DNA of 63,341 nt from Bacteroidota bacterium (GTDB lineage: Bacteria; Bacteroidota; Ignavibacteria; Ignavibacteriales; Ignavibacteriaceae): assembly GCA_021824565.1 (NCBI GenBank), contig JAKAKL010000127.1, positions 1-63,341 on the forward strand, written 5' to 3'. This document shows positions 8,893-18,790 of this stretch, piece after piece. The translations under genes and the position numbers were made by a program. Position 1 is the first letter of the stretch. Each line of letters opens with the position of its first letter. The notes below the pieces were generated by a model. It was not told where the DNA came from. It ran no database searches and saw nothing but the letters and a program-made list of their open reading frames with translations.

Positions 8893-9855
8893 ATGAGTTT
8901 AACGAAATTAGATAAAGCCTCTCGGATTGCAATACGAGATTGTATGGGAGCTAAAAGAAATGAAAAAATCTTGGTCGTTGCAGACTCTGTGACAAAAAAT
9001 ATCGGATATTCGCTATACAAGAATGCCTTGAAGCTAGGACATAATACTTTATACGTTGAGATGAAGCCGCTAAATGTAAGCGGTGAAGAACCACCCAAAG
9101 AAGTAGCAAAATTGATGCAGGATTTTGATATCGTATTGTGTCCTACTTTAAAATCTTTAACGCATACAAAAGCCAGGCGAGATGCTTCTGCAATAGGTGT
9201 TCGTGTGGCTACATTTCCCGGCATAACAGAATCAGTAATGATCAGAGGGATGAGCGCAGACTACAAGAAAATTTCTTCTTTATCAATTAAGCTTAAAAAG
9301 ATTTTAGATAAAGGGAGTTTTGTTAGGATCGTTTCGCCCGCCGGTACTGATTTATCATTCAGCATTAAAGGTAGAAATGCAATTGCAAGCAAAGGTTTAT
9401 TTCATCAGAAAAGCGATAGCGGAAATCTTCCTACCGGCGAGACATTTTTAGCTCCAATTGAAGGTACTACAAACGGCGTTTTAATTGTCGACGGTTCGAT
9501 GGGAGGATTCGGACTTATAAAAAATGCTGATCTAAAAATTATAGTTAAGAAAGGATACGCTGTTAAAATTTCGGGAGGAAGTTTAGCCGCGAAGTTAAAT
9601 AAATTATTAAATAAGGTTGGAAGGAAATCCCGCAATATTGCAGAGTTTGGAATAGGGACAAACGATAAAGCAAAGTTAAGCGGAATACTTTTAGAAGATG
9701 AGAAAGTACTTGGAACCATTCACATTGCATTGGGAAATAATTTATCGATGGGAGGAAATGTCGATGTTCCGCTTCACCTAGACGGTGTTGTAAAAAGACC
9801 GACAGTTATTGTTGATTCCCAAACGATTATGCAAGACGGGAGATTATTTATTTGA
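8893..9855 (+). CDS. M29-like aminopeptidase family protein
   Basis: This 320-residue soluble protein resembles the M29 (AmpS/PepS, aminopeptidase T) superfamily, which uses two metal ions to remove N-terminal residues. The C-terminal half has the expected metal-ligand landmarks: NLPTGETFLAP, the E-F-G-I-G-T-N stretch, and HIALGNN...GG...PLHLDG. It is shorter than classical ~410-residue M29 peptidases, and the N-terminal part (KRNEKILVVADS) resembles the family's nucleotide-like fold. Family members also include ring-cleaving dioxygenase relatives (NicX-like), so peptidase activity is inferred. Confidence 0.7.
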   Translation: MSLTKLDKASRIAIRDCMGAKRNEKILVVADSVTKNIGYSLYKNALKLGHNTLYVEMKPLNVSGEEPPKEVAKLMQDFDIVLCPTLKSLTHTKARRDASAIGVRVATFPGITESVMIRGMSADYKKISSLSIKLKKILDKGSFVRIVSPAGTDLSFSIKGRNAIASKGLFHQKSDSGNLPTGETFLAPIEGTTNGVLIVDGSMGGFGLIKNADLKIIVKKGYAVKISGGSLAAKLNKLLNKVGRKSRNIAEFGIGTNDKAKLSGILLEDEKVLGTIHIALGNNLSMGGNVDVPLHLDGVVKRPTVIVDSQTIMQDGRLFI

Positions 9856-9919
9856 ATAATTACGGAAATTATAGAAACACATACCACAGTTATAGTAAAT
9901 AAAAGGGAAAGGTTCTGTC

Positions 9920-11734
9920 ATTCTTTATAAAATAAAAATTTTAATATTTGTTTTGTTAGTAATTTCGAGTGCGGCAAAAAGTCAATCTTCGGCTCCCAAA
10001 AGAGAAATGCGCGGAGTATGGATTGCTACTATCGCAGATTTAGATTGGCCTTCATCAAATAGGATTTCTTCCGGTGAACAGCAAGCAGAACTTAAATCGA
10101 TGATAGACAGTTTGAAGCTGATGGGATTCAATGCAATATTTTTCCAGGTAAGATCTGAGTGCGATGCAATGTATAAATCGAAAATTGAACCATGGTCTTA
10201 CTGGCTAACTGGAGTTCAGGGAGAAGCACCGCATCCTTTTTTCGATCCGTTAGAAACCGCTATTGAAGAAGCACATAAAAACGGAATGGAACTTCATGCA
10301 TGGTTTAATCCGTTCCGTGCGGTTAATAATTTAAGTAAATCTTACCATGAAGCATTTAATCATATTACTAAGACACATCCTGATTGGATAATAACATACG
10401 GAAATATAAAGCTGCTGAACCCGGGCTTGCCGCAGGTAAGAAAATATGTAGTATCGGTTATTATGGATGTAGTGAGGCGCTACGATATTGACGGAGTTCA
10501 TCTCGATGATTATTTCTATCCTTATCCTAACGGAAGGTACAGAATAAATGACAATGGCGCTTTTAGAAAATATCCAAACGGATTTTCCAAAACGCAAAAA
10601 GATGATTGGAGAAGAAATAATATTAACCAGTTTATAGAAATGCTGCATGACAGCATAAGCGCTGTTAAACCATTTTTGAAGTTTGGCGTCAGTCCTTTTG
10701 GAATATGGAAAAGTGGTGAGCCTGAAGGCGTAACAGGGTTATCTTCATACAATCAACTTTATGCCGATGCATTATACTGGTTAAGCCATAAGATTATTGA
10801 CTACGTCGCTCCACAATTATACTGGTCGTTTGGAGGGAAACAGGATTACGGTAAATTATTAAATTGGTGGGCGTCAAATACAGATGGAAGAGATTTATAT
10901 TCCGGACAAGCCGCGTATAAGATTAATAATTTTGGTGCCGATGAAATTCTTAATCAAATAAGAGCCGATAGGAAAAACGAAAAAGTTCAAGGAAGTATTT
11001 TTTTCAGAGCTCGAGACGGTATTTTAGATAATCCAGATGGAATTCTTGACAGCCTTCACAGCGGCTTATATCGATATCCTGCGCTAATACCCGTGATGTC
11101 ATGGAAAAATATGATTCAGCCCAATCCGCCCACGAGTCTTACATATCTTGTCTCAAATGATAAGGGCTATGTTGAACTGAACTGGAAGTCTCCCAAAAAA
11201 AAGGATGGAGAAAAATATTATCGGTACGCTGTATATGAATGCAAACACTACCCAATTTCTGCGAAAGAACTTGACGCAAAAAATTTGGTAGATGTCGTTG
11301 GCGACAATAAAATAATTCTGGACAATTTTTCTGCAGCACAATATTATTATGCTGTAACTGCACTTGATAGGAACTGGAATGAAAGCGCGATGAGCAATGT
11401 TGTCAGTGTTGCAACTCCATATTACTTATCTTTTGAGCGGGGAAATCCATTTAACATAAGATACTTTCAAAATTATTTTAATCCGTTTGATAGTATTATG
11501 ACGGTAAATTATTCGGTAAAAAAAAACGTATCAACTTTAGTAGATGTTTATAATCAGTTCGGCAAAAAAATATTTTCAATCGGCGGAGTATTTGCTTCTA
11601 GAAAAAATTCCGTTGATCTAAATTTAAATCAGCTTGCCTCCGGCGTTTATTTTATTAGGATTATCTCAGCCAGTACCACCTATTACGGAAAAATATTTTT
11701 GTCTGCAAAGTTTATTTCTTTATCAAGAAAATAA
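9920..11734 (+). CDS. Secreted GHL10/DUF187-type glycoside hydrolase-like protein with T9SS tail
   Basis: The core (about residues 30-400) is a GHL10-like TIM barrel: REMRGVWIATIADLDWPS, FFQVRSECDA, HAWFNPFRA, DGVHLDDYFYPYP, APQLYWSF. A fibronectin-III-like region follows, then a C-terminal sorting domain (FNPFDSIMTVNYS...GVYFIRI) of the type IX secretion kind. The protein therefore probably reaches the cell surface and acts on polysaccharide or cell-wall glycan. The canonical start TTG 9953 would cut off the signal peptide. Starting at ATT 9920, 7 nt after the GGAAAGG at 9907-9913, gives a full signal sequence ending SSAAKSQ, so an ATT start is proposed. Confidence 0.75.
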   Translation: MLYKIKILIFVLLVISSAAKSQSSAPKREMRGVWIATIADLDWPSSNRISSGEQQAELKSMIDSLKLMGFNAIFFQVRSECDAMYKSKIEPWSYWLTGVQGEAPHPFFDPLETAIEEAHKNGMELHAWFNPFRAVNNLSKSYHEAFNHITKTHPDWIITYGNIKLLNPGLPQVRKYVVSVIMDVVRRYDIDGVHLDDYFYPYPNGRYRINDNGAFRKYPNGFSKTQKDDWRRNNINQFIEMLHDSISAVKPFLKFGVSPFGIWKSGEPEGVTGLSSYNQLYADALYWLSHKIIDYVAPQLYWSFGGKQDYGKLLNWWASNTDGRDLYSGQAAYKINNFGADEILNQIRADRKNEKVQGSIFFRARDGILDNPDGILDSLHSGLYRYPALIPVMSWKNMIQPNPPTSLTYLVSNDKGYVELNWKSPKKKDGEKYYRYAVYECKHYPISAKELDAKNLVDVVGDNKIILDNFSAAQYYYAVTALDRNWNESAMSNVVSVATPYYLSFERGNPFNIRYFQNYFNPFDSIMTVNYSVKKNVSTLVDVYNQFGKKIFSIGGVFASRKNSVDLNLNQLASGVYFIRIISASTTYYGKIFLSAKFISLSRK

Positions 11735-11844
11735 AATTCAAGATAAAGTACTCACGGCATATCCTTTATAGTCAATAGTGTAATACAGCTTACACGACTT
11801 GCTTTTTTAATTTAACATATTTACAAAAATTATTTGGAGTGTTA

Positions 11845-14475
11845 ATGACAGCCGAAGGCGCGAGGCTTAATGAGATCAAAAATGGAAATTCAAATTGGCT
11901 AAAATGGGGACCGTATTTAAGTGACAGGCAATGGGGAACCGTAAGAGAAGACTACTCTTCAAACGGCGATGCATGGAATTATATTTCTCACGATGCAGCT
12001 CGCAGCAAAGCATACCGCTGGGGCGAGGAAGGTATCGCCGGCATTAGCGATAATAAACAAATAATTTGTTTTGCCATGTCTTTCTGGAATACGAAAGATC
12101 CAATCTTAAAAGAAAGATACTTCGGATTAACCGGTCAACAGGGCAATCATGGAGAAGATGTTAAAGAATATTTTTACTACTTAGATAACGTTCCGACTCA
12201 TTCATATATGAAAATGCTCTACAAGTATCCTCAAAATGAATTTCCTTACAGCCTGTTGGTACAAGAGAGCTCAAAGAGAAGTAAATTTGATCCGGAGTTT
12301 GAATTGATCGACTCCGGCATTTTTAATGATGATGAATACTTTGACGTTTTTGTTGAGTACGCAAAAGAAGATACTGAAAATATTTTTATTAAAATTACAG
12401 TTATCAACCGTGCAAATAAATCAGCAGCCCTTAATTTAATTCCCCAAATCTGGTTTAGAAATACATGGTCATGGGGCTACGATAATTATAAACCTATAAT
12501 AACATCAGCAGGGAATAATTTAATTCAGCTAAATCATAATCATTTTGGAAATTATAAACTTTACATTGAAGGGAATGCGGAAACAATATTTTGTGAAAAC
12601 GAAACCAACTTAAAAAAATTATATAATGTTGATATAAAAAGTTTTTTTAAAGACGGTATTAATGATTACATAGTTTCAGGAAATAATAAATTTATCAATC
12701 ATGACTCGGGAACTAAAGCCGGTATTAATTATGAATTGCAATTCAGTTCTAATGAATCGAAAACTATAAGACTGAGATTGACTGCAGACCCAAAGAAAAC
12801 TTTTAATAAAAATATTTTTGACAATTTTGATCTTATCGTTAGTACAAAGATTTCCGAAGCGGATGAGTTTTATAAAGAACTGCAGTCCAGATTAAAAAAT
12901 GAAGATGAGAAAAATATTCAGCGTCAAGCGTTAGCCGGGATGCTTTGGTGCAAACAATTTTATTACTACGACGTTCGTCATTGGCTTAGGGGTGATCCCG
13001 CACAGCCTGCGCCTCCAGATGAAAGATTAAATGGGAGGAACTATGATTGGGCTCATTTAAATAATGCTGACATTGTTTCAATGCCGGATAAGTGGGAATA
13101 TCCGTGGTATGCGTCATGGGACTTGGCTTTTCATTGCATTGCCTTTTCATTGATTGATCCTGAATTTGCAAAACATCAGCTTAGACTTTTGACTAAGGAA
13201 TGGTACATGCATCCTAACGGTCAATTACCGGCATATGAATGGAATTTTTCAGACGTTAATCCTCCAGTACATGCCTGGGCTGCCTGGCGTGTTTATAAAA
13301 TTGATAAGAAAAAAAATAATGGAACCGGTGATATTGTTTTTCTTGAATCAATTTTTCACAAGCTGCTTCTTAATTTTACATGGTGGGTAAATAAAAAAGA
13401 TGAAGACAATAGAAATATTTTTCAAGGAGGATTCTTGGGGCTTGATAACATCGGAGTGTTTGACAGAAGCGCGAAGCTGCCTGGCGGCGGACATCTAGAA
13501 GAAGCGGACGCTACAAGCTGGATGGCAATGTACTCGCTCAACCTATTAAGAATTTCACTTGAACTTTCGAAGTACAATCATGTGTATCAAGATGTGGCTA
13601 CAAAGTTTTTGGAACATTTCCTTTACATTGCCGGAGCCATGACGGATATAGCAGGAGAGGGAATTGATCTCTGGGATAATGAAGATGAATTTTTTTATGA
13701 CGTACTTCATATGCCGGATGGCGATTATATGCGTCTAAAGGCAAGATCGATGGTTGGTTTAATTCCTCTGTTTGCAGTTGAAGTGCTTGAGCCGGAAATA
13801 ATGGAGACGTGTCCTAAATTTTCAGAACGTCTCGATTGGTTTTTGAATTATAGACCGGACCTGGCAAACTTAGTTTCCAGATGGAGAGACAAAGGAATGA
13901 AAGAGACCCGGCTATTTTCTTTGCTTCGCGGACACAGGTTAAAATGTATTTTAAAACGAATGCTCGATGAAACTGAATTTCTTTCTGATTACGGTATAAG
14001 GGCATTATCAAAATTTCACGAAATGAATCCATATAATTTTTCTATTGACGGAAATACGTTTTCCGTTAATTACGAACCGGCAGAATCTCAGACCGGATTG
14101 TTCGGCGGAAACTCAAACTGGCGCGGACCAATTTGGTTCCCGGTAAATTTTTTAATCATAGAATCTCTTCAGAGATTTCATCATTACTACGGAGATGATT
14201 TTAAAGTCGAATATCCTACTCGTTCCGGGAAATTTTATACACTAAAAGAGATAGCATCCGAACTCACGGACCGGTTGATAAAAATATTTACAAGAAATGA
14301 TAATGGAATTAGACCGGTATTTGGAGAGAATCAAAAAATGCAAAACGATCCGAATTTTAAGGATTATATTTTATTCCATGAATATTTCAATGGCGATTCC
14401 GGGAAAGGATTGGGAGCTTCTCATCAAACCGGTTGGACTGGCTTAATAGCTAAATTACTGCAGCCGAGAGATTGA
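11845..14475 (+). CDS. GH63-like glucosidase
   Basis: This large (876-residue) cytoplasmic-looking protein has no signal peptide. It belongs to the bacterial 'glucosidase' group with an (alpha/alpha)6 barrel related to GH63/MGH1. Recognisable blocks are NGNSNWLKWGPYLSDRQWG at the N-terminus, LRGDPAQPAPP, YPWYASWDLAFHC with probable catalytic-region acids, LPAYEWNFSDVNPPVHAWA, and FGGNSNWRGPIWFP near the C-terminus. Relatives hydrolyse glucosylglycerate, mannosylglycerate or trehalose-like solutes. GGAG at 11836-11839 supports ATG 11845 over GTG 11839. It is followed after 29 nt by an SDR dehydrogenase, so a small carbohydrate operon is likely. Confidence 0.88.
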   Translation: MTAEGARLNEIKNGNSNWLKWGPYLSDRQWGTVREDYSSNGDAWNYISHDAARSKAYRWGEEGIAGISDNKQIICFAMSFWNTKDPILKERYFGLTGQQGNHGEDVKEYFYYLDNVPTHSYMKMLYKYPQNEFPYSLLVQESSKRSKFDPEFELIDSGIFNDDEYFDVFVEYAKEDTENIFIKITVINRANKSAALNLIPQIWFRNTWSWGYDNYKPIITSAGNNLIQLNHNHFGNYKLYIEGNAETIFCENETNLKKLYNVDIKSFFKDGINDYIVSGNNKFINHDSGTKAGINYELQFSSNESKTIRLRLTADPKKTFNKNIFDNFDLIVSTKISEADEFYKELQSRLKNEDEKNIQRQALAGMLWCKQFYYYDVRHWLRGDPAQPAPPDERLNGRNYDWAHLNNADIVSMPDKWEYPWYASWDLAFHCIAFSLIDPEFAKHQLRLLTKEWYMHPNGQLPAYEWNFSDVNPPVHAWAAWRVYKIDKKKNNGTGDIVFLESIFHKLLLNFTWWVNKKDEDNRNIFQGGFLGLDNIGVFDRSAKLPGGGHLEEADATSWMAMYSLNLLRISLELSKYNHVYQDVATKFLEHFLYIAGAMTDIAGEGIDLWDNEDEFFYDVLHMPDGDYMRLKARSMVGLIPLFAVEVLEPEIMETCPKFSERLDWFLNYRPDLANLVSRWRDKGMKETRLFSLLRGHRLKCILKRMLDETEFLSDYGIRALSKFHEMNPYNFSIDGNTFSVNYEPAESQTGLFGGNSNWRGPIWFPVNFLIIESLQRFHHYYGDDFKVEYPTRSGKFYTLKEIASELTDRLIKIFTRNDNGIRPVFGENQKMQNDPNFKDYILFHEYFNGDSGKGLGASHQTGWTGLIAKLLQPRD

Positions 14476-14504
14476 ATTTATATAAAAAAATATTTGGAGA
14501 AAAA

Positions 14505-15359
14505 ATGGAAACGAAAAATAACAATTTGCCTGAAGTAGTTATGCCTGAAACTGAACCTATTAAAATATTAGCAGGACAAAAAGCTTTGGTAACTGGCGCT
14601 AATTCAGGAATAGGCGAAGGTATTGCGCTTGAGCTTGGCAAAGCCGGTGCTGATATCGTAGTAAATTATGTGACTAATCCTGATCAAGCCGAGGCAGTTG
14701 TTGAAAAAATAAAAATGACGGGAGCAAAAGCAATTGCAGTTAAAGCTGACGTAAGTAAAGAAGATGAAGTTGGGTCAATGTTTGAAGAGATGTTTAAGCA
14801 TTTTGGAACAATAGATATTCTGATTAACAACGCGGGCTTGCAGCAAGATTCTCAATTCGACATGATGTCAATTGATAAATGGGATAAAGTAATCGGAGTA
14901 AACTTGACAGGACAGTTTTTATGTGCACGTGAAGCGATAAAAGAATTCAAAAGACGCGGAGTAAAAAAAGAGGTTTCCTGTGCTGCGGGAAAAATAATTC
15001 ACATCAGTTCTGTACACGAAGTTATTCCCTGGGCGGGACATGTAAATTATGCTTCGTCAAAAGGCGGAATAATGATGCTCATGAAAAGCATAGCGCAGGA
15101 AGTTGCACCATATAGAATACGCGTTAACAGTATTTGCCCCGGCGCTATTCGAACTCCGATAAATAAACAGGCCTGGGACACGCCGGAAGCATACAATAAA
15201 CTTATGGAATTAATTCCTTACGGAAGAATTGGAGAAGTGGATGATATAGGAAGAGCAGCCGTGTGGTTAGCCTCGGATCATGCAGATTATATTACAGGTA
15301 CCAGTATTTTTATCGACGGCGGAATGACCCTTTATCCAGGGTTTGCTACCGGCGGATAG
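14505..15359 (+). CDS. SDR family oxidoreductase, glucose 1-dehydrogenase-like
   Basis: A classical short-chain dehydrogenase of 284 residues: TGANSGIGEG dinucleotide-binding motif near the N-terminus, NNAG, catalytic Ser in IISSVHEV-type context (HISSVHEV), and the catalytic YASSK. The C-terminal VWLASDHADYITGTSIFIDGG is typical of glucose/ribitol dehydrogenase-like SDRs. The start at 14505 has GGAG just upstream and avoids a TTG that would overlap the previous stop. Its position after the glucosidase suggests oxidation of the released sugar; that is inference. Confidence 0.88.
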   Translation: METKNNNLPEVVMPETEPIKILAGQKALVTGANSGIGEGIALELGKAGADIVVNYVTNPDQAEAVVEKIKMTGAKAIAVKADVSKEDEVGSMFEEMFKHFGTIDILINNAGLQQDSQFDMMSIDKWDKVIGVNLTGQFLCAREAIKEFKRRGVKKEVSCAAGKIIHISSVHEVIPWAGHVNYASSKGGIMMLMKSIAQEVAPYRIRVNSICPGAIRTPINKQAWDTPEAYNKLMELIPYGRIGEVDDIGRAAVWLASDHADYITGTSIFIDGGMTLYPGFATGG

Positions 15360-15423
15360 ACAAGAAGAATTCAGTTTAGAATATATACCAGAATGACTTA
15401 CTTTTAGTTTTTCTCTAATTGCT

Positions 15424-15449
15424 AATTTTGCTTTTTGAAAAGCAAAATT
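15424..15449 (+). terminator. AT-rich hairpin after the SDR gene
   Basis: A perfect 12-bp inverted repeat (15424-15435 and 15438-15449) centred on TTTTTGAAAA lies 65 nt downstream of the SDR stop and is followed by ATTTCA. It could work as a terminator in either direction; the remainder of 15360-15587 shows nothing else. Confidence 0.5.
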
Positions 15450-15587
15450 ATTTCAAAATTTCATTTATAGGTTAATCATATCTTTTTAATTATGAATTAA
15501 TGATTAAACCGTATGAGCTTTCATATTGTTTAATTATAGGTTCATATTTTATATTTTTACCAACTGAAAAATTTATAATTGAAATAA

Positions 15588-16682
15588 ATGACTCAAAGCC
15601 CCAAGAAAAACAGAATTATTTTTATAGATCTAATGAGAGCCTTCGCTGTTTTACAAATGGTTCAGGGGCATACAGTTGACGCACTGCTTGCTAATAATTA
15701 CAGGGATATTAATTCACCTGTCTTTGCGTTTTGGCTTTTTATGCGCGGCATGACAGCTCCAATCTTTATGTTTACCTCAGGCACTGTCTTTATGTATTTA
15801 TTTAAACTTGTGGGAGAACCGTTTGATACAAATCCGAGAGTAAAAAAAGGCTTGAAAAGATTTTTGTTATTATTATTCCTCGGATATATGCTGCGTTATC
15901 CAACGCCAACTCTTGTTTATTTCTCAAATGTTACAAAAGAGCAATGGCAAATTTTCTTTGCTGTTGATGTTCTTCATCTCATAGGATTTGGTATCTTGTT
16001 TTTGATTTTATGCGCGTATATAATAGAAAAATTTAAAATAAATGATTATTTGGTTTTTGCAATTGTTAGTTTAATTTTCTTTGGACTTTATCCTCCCTTC
16101 AGCAAAATTGATTGGCTAAAAATATTTCCTGCTCCAATAGCCGGATATTTTTACACCGGCACAGGATCGAATTTCCCGTTGTTTCCGTGGGCAGGTTATG
16201 TAGTTGCAGGCGGCGTGCTTGGTACTTATCTTGCCAAGCATCCAATGGTTTTTAAAACTCCTAAGCTGAGCATAAAATTGCTCGGCTTTGGACTGCTGTT
16301 TATTTTAATAGCGCTGTTAGGAAATGAAATTGAAGTCTTTACTTATCACAAAAGTAGTCTTTGGACCACAAGTCCAAATTTAATTTTTTACAGAATGGGC
16401 ATAGTTCTTATTTTAAATTCCGTGCTTTCGTTTATTACAATTAAAATTGATACTATCCCTCGAATATTTATTTTAATTGGAAGAAATACTTTGCTAATTT
16501 ATATTGTACACTTAGTAATTTTGTTTGGCAGCGCATGGAACCCAGGTTTGGATACTTTTTATGATAAAAGCCTTGGAGTGTGGAATACAGTTGGAACGGC
16601 AATATTGATGATAATTACAATGACCTTGATGGTGGTTGTCATCCATTATTTTAAAATTAGGAACAAAGAAGTAGTAACTTAA
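15588..16682 (+). CDS. Membrane acyltransferase, DUF1624/HGSNAT-like
   Basis: A 364-residue protein with about ten transmembrane segments. The opening IFIDLMRAFAVLQMVQGHT matches the [R/D-L-M-R-xx-x-x-x-M-xx-GH] signature of the heparan-alpha-glucosaminide N-acetyltransferase catalytic family and related DUF1624 proteins, in which the GH histidine sits in the active site. It presumably acylates a sugar or envelope component in the inner membrane. It ends 39 nt before ruvB. The acceptor is unknown. Confidence 0.75.
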   Translation: MTQSPKKNRIIFIDLMRAFAVLQMVQGHTVDALLANNYRDINSPVFAFWLFMRGMTAPIFMFTSGTVFMYLFKLVGEPFDTNPRVKKGLKRFLLLLFLGYMLRYPTPTLVYFSNVTKEQWQIFFAVDVLHLIGFGILFLILCAYIIEKFKINDYLVFAIVSLIFFGLYPPFSKIDWLKIFPAPIAGYFYTGTGSNFPLFPWAGYVVAGGVLGTYLAKHPMVFKTPKLSIKLLGFGLLFILIALLGNEIEVFTYHKSSLWTTSPNLIFYRMGIVLILNSVLSFITIKIDTIPRIFILIGRNTLLIYIVHLVILFGSAWNPGLDTFYDKSLGVWNTVGTAILMIITMTLMVVVIHYFKIRNKEVVT

Positions 16683-16721
16683 AACTAATAACAAAACGAA
16701 ATTATTTTTCTTTTAAATAAT

Positions 16722-17750
16722 ATGAGAAAATCATTATCTACAAATCCCGCAGCAAGCGAAGAAGAGAAACAATTTGAGCAGTCTCTGCGCCCGTTGCGGT
16801 TATCTGATTTTGTCGGTCAAAATAAAATTACTGATAATCTTAACGTGTTTATTTCAGCCGCATGTAAAAGAGGCGAAGCGCTGGACCATGTTCTTCTTAC
16901 AGGTCCTCCGGGATTAGGAAAAACGACATTAGCCCATATTATCGCGCATGAACTCGGTGTTAAATTGAAGATAACTTCTGGACCGGTTTTGGAAAAGCCT
17001 GGCGATCTTGCGGGGCTTTTAACAACGCTCGAAGAAAAATCAATTCTATTTATAGATGAAATTCACCGCCTTAGTCCTGTCGTTGAAGAATATCTTTATT
17101 CTGCAATGGAAGATTATAAACTTGATATAATGATCGACAGCGGACCAAATGCAAGATCGGTACAGATTAGTCTTCCAAAGTATACACTGGTAGGCGCAAC
17201 AACAAGAGCCGGGATGCTTACCTCACCATTACGTGATAGATTTGGAATTAAATTCCGCCTGGATTATTACGAAGCTGAAACCTTGAATAAAATTGTTTTG
17301 CGCTCCGCACAAATTCTTGATCTTAAAATAAAAGAAGATGCCTCTTTTGAGATTGCAAAGCGTTCACGCGGAACTCCGAGAATTGCAAACAGACTTTTGA
17401 GAAGAACCCGCGACTTTGCTGACTTTGAAGATAAAAAAAATATTGATATTGATATTTCAAAAAAAGCTTTAACCGCCCTGGAAGTTGATGAATACGGTCT
17501 CGATGAAATGGACAAAGATATTATTCTTGCTATTATCGAAAAATATAAAGGCGGTCCGGTTGGCTTAGGAACACTTGCCGTAGCCGTCAATGAAGATCCG
17601 GGTACAATTGAAGAAGTGTATGAGCCGTTTTTAATTCAGCAGGGCTTCATCCAAAGAACGCCGCGCGGAAGAGAAGCTACGGAGCTTGCTTACAAGCGCT
17701 TTAATAAAAATAAATTTGATTCGGAAAAATCACGATCCTTGTTTGACTGA
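16722..17750 (+). CDS. ruvB: Holliday junction branch migration helicase RuvB
   Basis: The 342-residue AAA+ motor drives RuvA-bound Holliday junctions. It shows [12 protein letters not shown], Walker [10 protein letters not shown] (about 64), Walker [10 protein letters not shown] (about 113), sensor 1 VGATTRAG, the arginine-finger region SPLRDRFG, sensor 2 [12 protein letters not shown], and the winged-helix C-terminal domain beginning around [11 protein letters not shown]. Length and all motifs are complete. No ruvA or ruvC is adjacent. Confidence 0.98.
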   Translation: MRKSLSTNPAASEEEKQFEQSLRPLRLSDFVGQNKITDNLNVFISAACKRGEALDHVLLTGPPGLGKTTLAHIIAHELGVKLKITSGPVLEKPGDLAGLLTTLEEKSILFIDEIHRLSPVVEEYLYSAMEDYKLDIMIDSGPNARSVQISLPKYTLVGATTRAGMLTSPLRDRFGIKFRLDYYEAETLNKIVLRSAQILDLKIKEDASFEIAKRSRGTPRIANRLLRRTRDFADFEDKKNIDIDISKKALTALEVDEYGLDEMDKDIILAIIEKYKGGPVGLGTLAVAVNEDPGTIEEVYEPFLIQQGFIQRTPRGREATELAYKRFNKNKFDSEKSRSLFD

Positions 17751-17863
17751 AAGATTTTAATTGTCAATTCTCAATAAATTAATAACTAAAATTTAATATA
17801 AGAATAAGTTTTTTATTTGTGCCGCTTATCTTGAATTAGCATATTTGCTGTCGGAAAAATTTT

Positions 17864-18790
17864 ATGAAAATATTAAAATATCTTTTTTATCTTTTGCCGC
17901 TGATAGTTTTTGTCTTAGCAATTACCGTAAGGCAATTAAACGAAGGTGCTCTCGGAACAAAACTAAATCCGATAAAAATTTATTTTACTCCTTCTGTTGA
18001 TGCTAATCGAATTTCGTTTAATGCAAAGTCACTTACCGATTTTTTGCATAATGAAACCGGCTGGTATTTTATTACTGCGGTACCGGCAAGCTACATCGCC
18101 GTTGTAGAAGCCTTTGGAACAGATAAATGCGATATTGCAGCTATAAATACTTTTTCATATTTAATGGCTAATGCAAAATACGGCGCTCAGGCAAAATTAA
18201 GAGTTGTACGCGAAGGGAATGAAACAACGTACAAAGGTCAAATTATTACAAGATATGATTCCGGAATTAATACTATAGCTGACATTAATGGTAGGTCGAT
18301 GGCTTACGTCGATCCTTCTTCTACATCAGGATATCTTCTTCCGAAAGCCTTGTTAGACAGCAAGGGCATTCATCCAAGCGAGACTGTTTTTGCAATGAGG
18401 CACGACAATGTGGTTACCATGGTTTACCAGCGTCAGGTTGATGCTGGGGCAACTTATTACTCGCCGCCGGATTCTATCACTGGAGAAGTGATGGATGCCC
18501 GCGGCAGAGTGTTAAAGCAATTCCCGGACGTTGTAAAAAAAGTGAAGATCATAGGTTTTACTCAGGACATTCCGAACGATCCATGGGTGTTTAGAAAAAA
18601 TATGAACGAAGATATGAAAGAAAAAATAATAAAAGCTATTTTAGATTTTGCTGCAACTAAAGAAGGGAAGCAGGCTTTGTTTGATATCTACGATATTACC
18701 GGTCTTGTCCGCACAAAAGACAGCGACTATGACGGCATTCGGAAGTTGTTAGAGCAGCAGCATATTTCATTTGAAAAATTGGTGAAGTAA
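17864..18790 (+). CDS. phnD: PhnD-family phosphate/phosphonate-binding protein
   Basis: A 308-residue exported binding protein: an N-terminal hydrophobic segment anchors or exports it, and there is no lipobox cysteine. The PhnD-like fold is indicated by YFTPSVDANRI, the conserved FGTDKCDIAAINTFSYL, GRSMAYVDPSSTSGYLLP (the oxyanion-binding loop) and IPNDPWVFRK. Family members bind phosphonates, phosphite or inorganic phosphate. Its stop codon overlaps the phnC start by one base (TAATG), so expression is coupled. The presence of pstB and phoU downstream suggests inorganic phosphate as the ligand, by inference. Confidence 0.88.
   Translation: MKILKYLFYLLPLIVFVLAITVRQLNEGALGTKLNPIKIYFTPSVDANRISFNAKSLTDFLHNETGWYFITAVPASYIAVVEAFGTDKCDIAAINTFSYLMANAKYGAQAKLRVVREGNETTYKGQIITRYDSGINTIADINGRSMAYVDPSSTSGYLLPKALLDSKGIHPSETVFAMRHDNVVTMVYQRQVDAGATYYSPPDSITGEVMDARGRVLKQFPDVVKKVKIIGFTQDIPNDPWVFRKNMNEDMKEKIIKAILDFAATKEGKQALFDIYDITGLVRTKDSDYDGIRKLLEQQHISFEKLVK

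Noticed and set aside
17751-17863. Pho box upstream of the phn-pst-phoU operon
   Set aside because: No CTGTCAT-like direct repeats are present.
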